In this document: positions 60,792 to 64,000 of the stretch, piece after piece
Layout: each line of letters begins with the position of its first letter
Position numbering within the stretch: position 1 is the stretch's first letter
Assembly (NCBI RefSeq): GCF_001724605.1
Contig: NZ_MEEX01000004.1
Location: 310,001 to 374,000, forward strand
Reading direction: 5' to 3'
Source of the DNA: Phenylobacterium sp. SCN 70-31
GTDB lineage: Bacteria > Pseudomonadota > Alphaproteobacteria > Caulobacterales > Caulobacteraceae
DNA: 64,000 nucleotides
The notes under the pieces: model-generated
Told to the model about the DNA's origin: nothing
Seen by the model: the letters and a program-made list of their open reading frames with translations, nothing else
Database searches by the model: none
Translations under genes and position numbers: made by a program

Positions 60792-61124
60792 ATGCTGCTT
60801 TCCACCGACATCTGGGTCGGCGCCCTGATCCGCCGCGCCGAACTGGGCGGGGGCTTCGCCGTCGTGGCGCGCAAGGGCGATCCGCGGGCCGGGGCCGTCC
60901 TGGTCAAGGTGCTGAACCGCTCGAACGGCGAGGCGCGGCTGCTGGCCGAGGCGACCCGCGGCGACGGCGAGCGCGTCTGGATGGAGCCCGCCGCCTCACG
61001 CGAGGAGCCGGACCTGGACCGATACATCGAGCGCGCGGTGCGCATCGATCCCGACGTCTGGGTCGTCGAGATCGAAGACCGGCAGGGCCGCCACTTCCTG
61101 GTCGAACCCGTGGAAGGTGGTTAG
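60792..61124 (+). CDS. DUF1491 family protein
   Basis: A 110-residue cytoplasmic protein. It has the family motifs D-I-W-V-G-A-L-I-R-R-A, V-A-R-K-G-D-P-R-A-G-A-V-L-V-K-V and V-W-V-V-E-I-E-D-R-Q-G-R-H-F-L-V-E-P. DUF1491 is common in alphaproteobacteria and its function is unknown. Its stop overlaps the convergent TPP-enzyme stop by four bases in TTAG. Confidence 0.93.
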   Translation: MLLSTDIWVGALIRRAELGGGFAVVARKGDPRAGAVLVKVLNRSNGEARLLAEATRGDGERVWMEPAASREEPDLDRYIERAVRIDPDVWVVEIEDRQGRHFLVEPVEGG

Positions 61125-62662
61125 ACTTTCGCTTCGATGAACATGGGGCCGCGCTGGTTCATGGCGCCGGCGAAAGCCGCATCGAAGGCCTCGCCGGTGT
61201 CGCAGCGCACGGCCGGGAGGCCCAGCCCCTTGGCCAGCGACACCCAGTCGATGTCCGGCTCGCCCAGGTCGAGCAGTTTGCGGGCCGACGGACCGGCCTG
61301 ACCGGCGCCGGTGCGCTCCATCTCGACGTTGAGGATGCGGTAGGTGTGGTTGGCGAAGACCACGACCGTGATGTCCAGGTTCTCGCGGGCCATCGTCCAC
61401 AGCGCCTGGACCGTGTACATGGCCGCGCCGTCGCCGTTGAGGCTGAGCACCTTGCGGTCGGGCGCGGCGACGGCGGCCCCGATGGCGAGCGGCAGGCCGA
61501 TGCCGATGGCGCCGCCGGTCAGCGCCAGGTGATCGTGCGGTCGCGCCCCCGCGGTGGCGACGGCCACGCCTGCGCCGGACGTGACGGCGTCGTCGCAGAC
61601 GATCGCGCCCTCGGGCATGTGCCGGGCCATGGCGATCCCGGCGAGGTAGGCGTTGAGGCCGCCCGAGGGCGCGGCGTCGGGCAGGGCCAACGCCTGGACT
61701 GGACCTTCGGCCGGCGCGCCCAGGGCGTCGGCGAGGGCGGCCAGGCCCGCGGCGGAATCCTCGTTGCGCTGGGTCAGCGTCAAGGTGGCGCAGCCCTCGG
61801 GGACCAGGACGCTGGGACGGTCGGGATAGGCGAAGAAGGCGACGGGAACGGTCGTACCCACCAGCACCATCAGATCGACGCCCTCCAACTCGGCCAGGGC
61901 CATCTCGCCGAAGTACTGCATCTTGCGCGGCGTGAAGCCGCCGGCGCCGCGCGGCTGGCGGGCGACGAAGGTGTCGGTGAACACCTCGATCCCGGCGGCT
62001 TTGAGCCGGGCGGCGGCCTTCAGCGCCTCGGCGCGGCAGGCCTGGCCGCCGAGCAGGACGACGGGTTTCTTGGCGGCCTTCAGCGCGCGGGCGGCGTCGT
62101 CGACCGCCTGGCCGGACGGCGCCGGGCGCTGGGGCCGCTGGGCGATCACCGGCTCGCCAGCGGCGGGCAACCAGGCCGAGTCGGCGGGCAGGACCAGGCT
62201 GACGGGGCCCCCCGGCGGGCCATAGCTGGCGGCTACCGCTTCGGCCGTCAGGGCGGCCACGCTCTGGGGCGTGTCGGCGGACTTCGCCCAGATCGAGTTG
62301 GGCGCCACCAGGGTGGCGATATCGGAGTTCAGCGGCGCGTCGTACTGCCGGTGATAGGTGGCGTGGTCGCCGATCACATTCACGATGGGGGTGTAGGCGC
62401 GCCGGGCGTTGTGGAGGTTGGCCACGCCGTTGCCGTAGCCGGGGCCCAGGTGCAGCAGCGTGCAGGCCGGCCTGTCGGCGATGCGGCCATACCCGTCCGC
62501 CGCGCCCGTGGCGACACCCTCGAACTGGCACAGCACCGGCCGCATGGCGGGCGCGCCGTCCAGGGCCGCCACGAACTGCATCTCGGAGGTGCCGGGATTG
62601 GCGAAGCAGGCCGTGACGTCATTGGCCAGCAGGGTCGCGATCAGGGCGTCGGCGCCGTTCAT
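61121..62662 (-). CDS. Thiamine-diphosphate enzyme, acetolactate synthase large-subunit-like
   Basis: A 513-residue ThDP-dependent enzyme. The N-terminal domain has F-A-N-P-G-T-S-E-M and the cofactor-activating glutamate in F-E-G-V-A-T-G-A-A-D-G-Y-G-R. The ThDP-Mg motif is N-G-D-G-A-A-M-Y-T-V-Q-A-L-W, ending at A-N-H-T-Y. It resembles acetolactate synthase and benzoylformate decarboxylase relatives, but it lacks a regulatory subunit partner here. It starts in an ATGA overlap with the upstream ligase, so the two are made together. A role in decarboxylating or coupling an aromatic intermediate from the ligase pathway is inference. Confidence 0.9.
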   Translation of the reverse strand: MNGADALIATLLANDVTACFANPGTSEMQFVAALDGAPAMRPVLCQFEGVATGAADGYGRIADRPACTLLHLGPGYGNGVANLHNARRAYTPIVNVIGDHATYHRQYDAPLNSDIATLVAPNSIWAKSADTPQSVAALTAEAVAASYGPPGGPVSLVLPADSAWLPAAGEPVIAQRPQRPAPSGQAVDDAARALKAAKKPVVLLGGQACRAEALKAAARLKAAGIEVFTDTFVARQPRGAGGFTPRKMQYFGEMALAELEGVDLMVLVGTTVPVAFFAYPDRPSVLVPEGCATLTLTQRNEDSAAGLAALADALGAPAEGPVQALALPDAAPSGGLNAYLAGIAMARHMPEGAIVCDDAVTSGAGVAVATAGARPHDHLALTGGAIGIGLPLAIGAAVAAPDRKVLSLNGDGAAMYTVQALWTMARENLDITVVVFANHTYRILNVEMERTGAGQAGPSARKLLDLGEPDIDWVSLAKGLGLPAVRCDTGEAFDAAFAGAMNQRGPMFIEAKV

Positions 62663-64000
62663 TCGAACTCCATCACGTCTGAAGGGGCGGGGTCGGCGAA
62701 GAGGCGCTCGACCGCGTCGGCGCGCAGGGTGCGCGCCAGGCTCTGGGCGATGTAGCCCTTGTCGGTGATCTCGCCCGAGCCGGCGTTGGGCGGATCGGGC
62801 AGCACGAGCGCGCGCGCGATCCGCCCGCCAGAGCCCTTGGCCCGGGCGTTGTGGACGGCGACGCCGGCCCGGACGGCGGCCGCGATGTCGGCGCGCGCCA
62901 TCGTCGGGTTGGGATAGAGCAGCAGGCCCACGCGATCCTGGTTCTCGCCGCAGACGACGGCGTCGGTGACGGCGTCGCCGATCGCGCCGATGGCGCCGAT
63001 GCGCAGTTCGCCCACCATCACGAAGGTGCCCGAGGCGAGCTTGAAGTTCTCCGACAGGCGACCGTCATAGATCAGGCCGGCCTGAGGATCGGCCGGATCG
63101 ACGAACTTCGCCGCGTCGCCGATCCGGTAGTAGCCCTCGTCGTCGAAGGCCGCCGCCGAGACTTCGGGCCGACCGAGATAGCCCTCGGTCACCTGCGGCC
63201 CCTTCACGCGGAATTCCAGCTTTCCCGCCTCGGGAACGAGCCGCACCGAGGTGCCCGGCAGGGGTAGGCCGATCATGCCCATGCGGGCGTTGGGCCAGTG
63301 GACGTTGCTGGCCGTGGGGCCGGTCTCGGTGGCGCCGTAGCCCGAGCCGAAGCTGATCCGCTGGCCGATGGTGCGGACCGCCACGGCCTGGATGCGGTCG
63401 GCGGTCGCCTGGCCCAGGGCGGCGCCCCCGTACTGCATCAACCGCACGCGCGAGAAGAACGACCGCGCCAGCGCCTCGTCGCGCTCCAGCGCCTCGGCGA
63501 ACAGCATCCAGGCCGCCGGCACCATGTTCTGGTAGGTGGGCGCCACCTCGCGGAGGTTGCGGATCGTCTCGCCGAAGCGGGCGGCGGTGGGCTGGCCGGC
63601 GTCGATGTAGAGCGAGCCGCCGCGGTGGGCGGAATAGTGCAGGATCGAATTGGCGCCGAGGCTATGGCTCCAGGGCGCCGAGTGCACCATCACCGGCGGG
63701 TCGGGATCGTCGAAACAGGCGGCGATCTGGGCGGCGTTGGCGCTCATGGCCCTGTGCGTGTTGATCACCGCCTTGGGCAGGCCCGTGGAGCCCGAGGTGA
63801 GCAGGTACTTGGCGTGCTGTTCGGGGCGCGCCGTCGGCGAGGTCGACGGGCCGCGGTAGAGGTCGTCCACGGCGATGTCGCCGGGCCGCGCGCCGGCGGC
63901 GGCGATGACCGGCAGGCCGGCCAGGACGTCGGCCGACAGGCCGTCGGCGAAGAGGCCGGCGTCCTCGGTGAACACCGCGACGGGATCGAGCACCTCGCAG
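62659..64000 (-). CDS. Feruloyl-CoA synthase-like acyl-CoA ligase (start beyond window)
   Basis: The frame is open to the window edge and gives at least 446 residues of an ANL-superfamily ligase. It has the P-loop L-T-S-G-S-T-G-L-P-K-A-V-I-N-T-H-R, S-G-Y-G-A-T-E-T-G, the G-D-A-A-K and Y-D-G-R-L-S-E-N-F-K-L motifs, and the end segment A-G-S-G-E-I-T-D-K-G-Y-I with the catalytic lysine. The P-W-S-H-S-L-G-A-N and G-G-S-L-Y-I-D-A-G-Q-P segments resemble feruloyl-CoA synthase, which activates ferulate and other hydroxycinnamates. The substrate is not proven. It is co-transcribed with the ThDP enzyme. Confidence 0.88.
   Translation of the reverse strand, partial: CEVLDPVAVFTEDAGLFADGLSADVLAGLPVIAAAGARPGDIAVDDLYRGPSTSPTARPEQHAKYLLTSGSTGLPKAVINTHRAMSANAAQIAACFDDPDPPVMVHSAPWSHSLGANSILHYSAHRGGSLYIDAGQPTAARFGETIRNLREVAPTYQNMVPAAWMLFAEALERDEALARSFFSRVRLMQYGGAALGQATADRIQAVAVRTIGQRISFGSGYGATETGPTASNVHWPNARMGMIGLPLPGTSVRLVPEAGKLEFRVKGPQVTEGYLGRPEVSAAAFDDEGYYRIGDAAKFVDPADPQAGLIYDGRLSENFKLASGTFVMVGELRIGAIGAIGDAVTDAVVCGENQDRVGLLLYPNPTMARADIAAAVRAGVAVHNARAKGSGGRIARALVLPDPPNAGSGEITDKGYIAQSLARTLRADAVERLFADPAPSDVMEFE

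Overview
The window is about 70% G+C, densely coding and oriented in short operons, and looks like chromosome from an alphaproteobacterium of the order Caulobacterales (Caulobacter / Phenylobacterium type). The strongest markers are a DivL-type kinase with tyrosine in place of the phospho-accepting histidine (6011-8332), a PdeA-like c-di-GMP phosphodiesterase with a GEDEF motif and an Arg-Gly C-terminus (33478-35136), a DivJ-like membrane histidine kinase (57824-59470), an alphaproteobacterial LexA box (GTTC-N7-GTTC, 9248-9262) and a ctaC-D-B-G-E cytochrome oxidase cluster. No rRNA, tRNA, CRISPR, transposase, integrase or phage gene was recognised, so this is mostly core chromosome. Genus-level identity is an inference from gene content only.

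Layout. 1-5.9 kb: end of a DUF1223 protein, DUF2794, an AMP-forming acyl-CoA ligase, a Bax-inhibitor-1 membrane protein with a clean terminator, ThpR, a PEP-CTERM secreted protein, a zinc metallopeptidase and a hypothetical. 6-12.7 kb: divL, an uncharacterised gene under a LexA box, a 706-residue lipoprotein combining thioredoxin-like, haem-binding, monooxygenase-like and EF-hand parts, and a D-2-hydroxyacid dehydrogenase whose ribosome-binding site lies in a long hairpin. 12.8-16.8 kb: adenosine kinase-hisB-hisH-hisA-hisF-hisE on the minus strand. 16.9-21.3 kb: two divergent operons that together hold the homologues of the E. coli yjfI-J-K-L-M-C set (DUF2170, PspA-like, DUF2491, DUF350, DUF1190, glutathionylspermidine-synthase-like) around one 78-bp promoter region. 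21.3-23.2 kb: tldD and DUF3140. 23.4-32.7 kb: ctaC, ctaD, ctaB, a 49-residue membrane protein, ctaG, ctaE, DUF983, SURF1, thrC and an M16 peptidase, all on the plus strand.

32.8-43.8 kb: an acetyltransferase, pdeA, AlgH/YqgE, a peroxiredoxin, a 3-methyladenine glycosylase, an amidohydrolase, a hybrid histidine kinase, an acyl-CoA dehydrogenase, a Sua5/TsaC protein and a DsbA/FrnE-type oxidoreductase. 43.9-54.5 kb: a VapBC toxin-antitoxin pair with a 20-bp palindromic operator, an FAD oxidoreductase, a CHASE3 hybrid kinase, yaaA, 3-hydroxybutyrate dehydrogenase, a flavin-split-barrel protein, nitronate monooxygenase, a two-ACT-domain protein, a YbjN-like secreted protein, and an SPFH/NfeD pair. 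54.6-64 kb: a secreted protein made of five cysteine-rich repeats with an 18-bp palindrome in its promoter, DUF1330, SufE, a minimal histidine kinase divergent from the DivJ-like kinase, a large inverted-repeat element, a secreted hypothetical, DUF1491, and an operon of a feruloyl-CoA-synthase-like ligase (cut by the window end) with a thiamine-diphosphate enzyme.

The most interesting items are the divergent yjf-like system with a DNA-binding-like extension on its DUF2170 protein and a palindrome in the shared promoter, the LexA-box gene of unknown function, the composite redox lipoprotein, and the five-repeat secreted protein.
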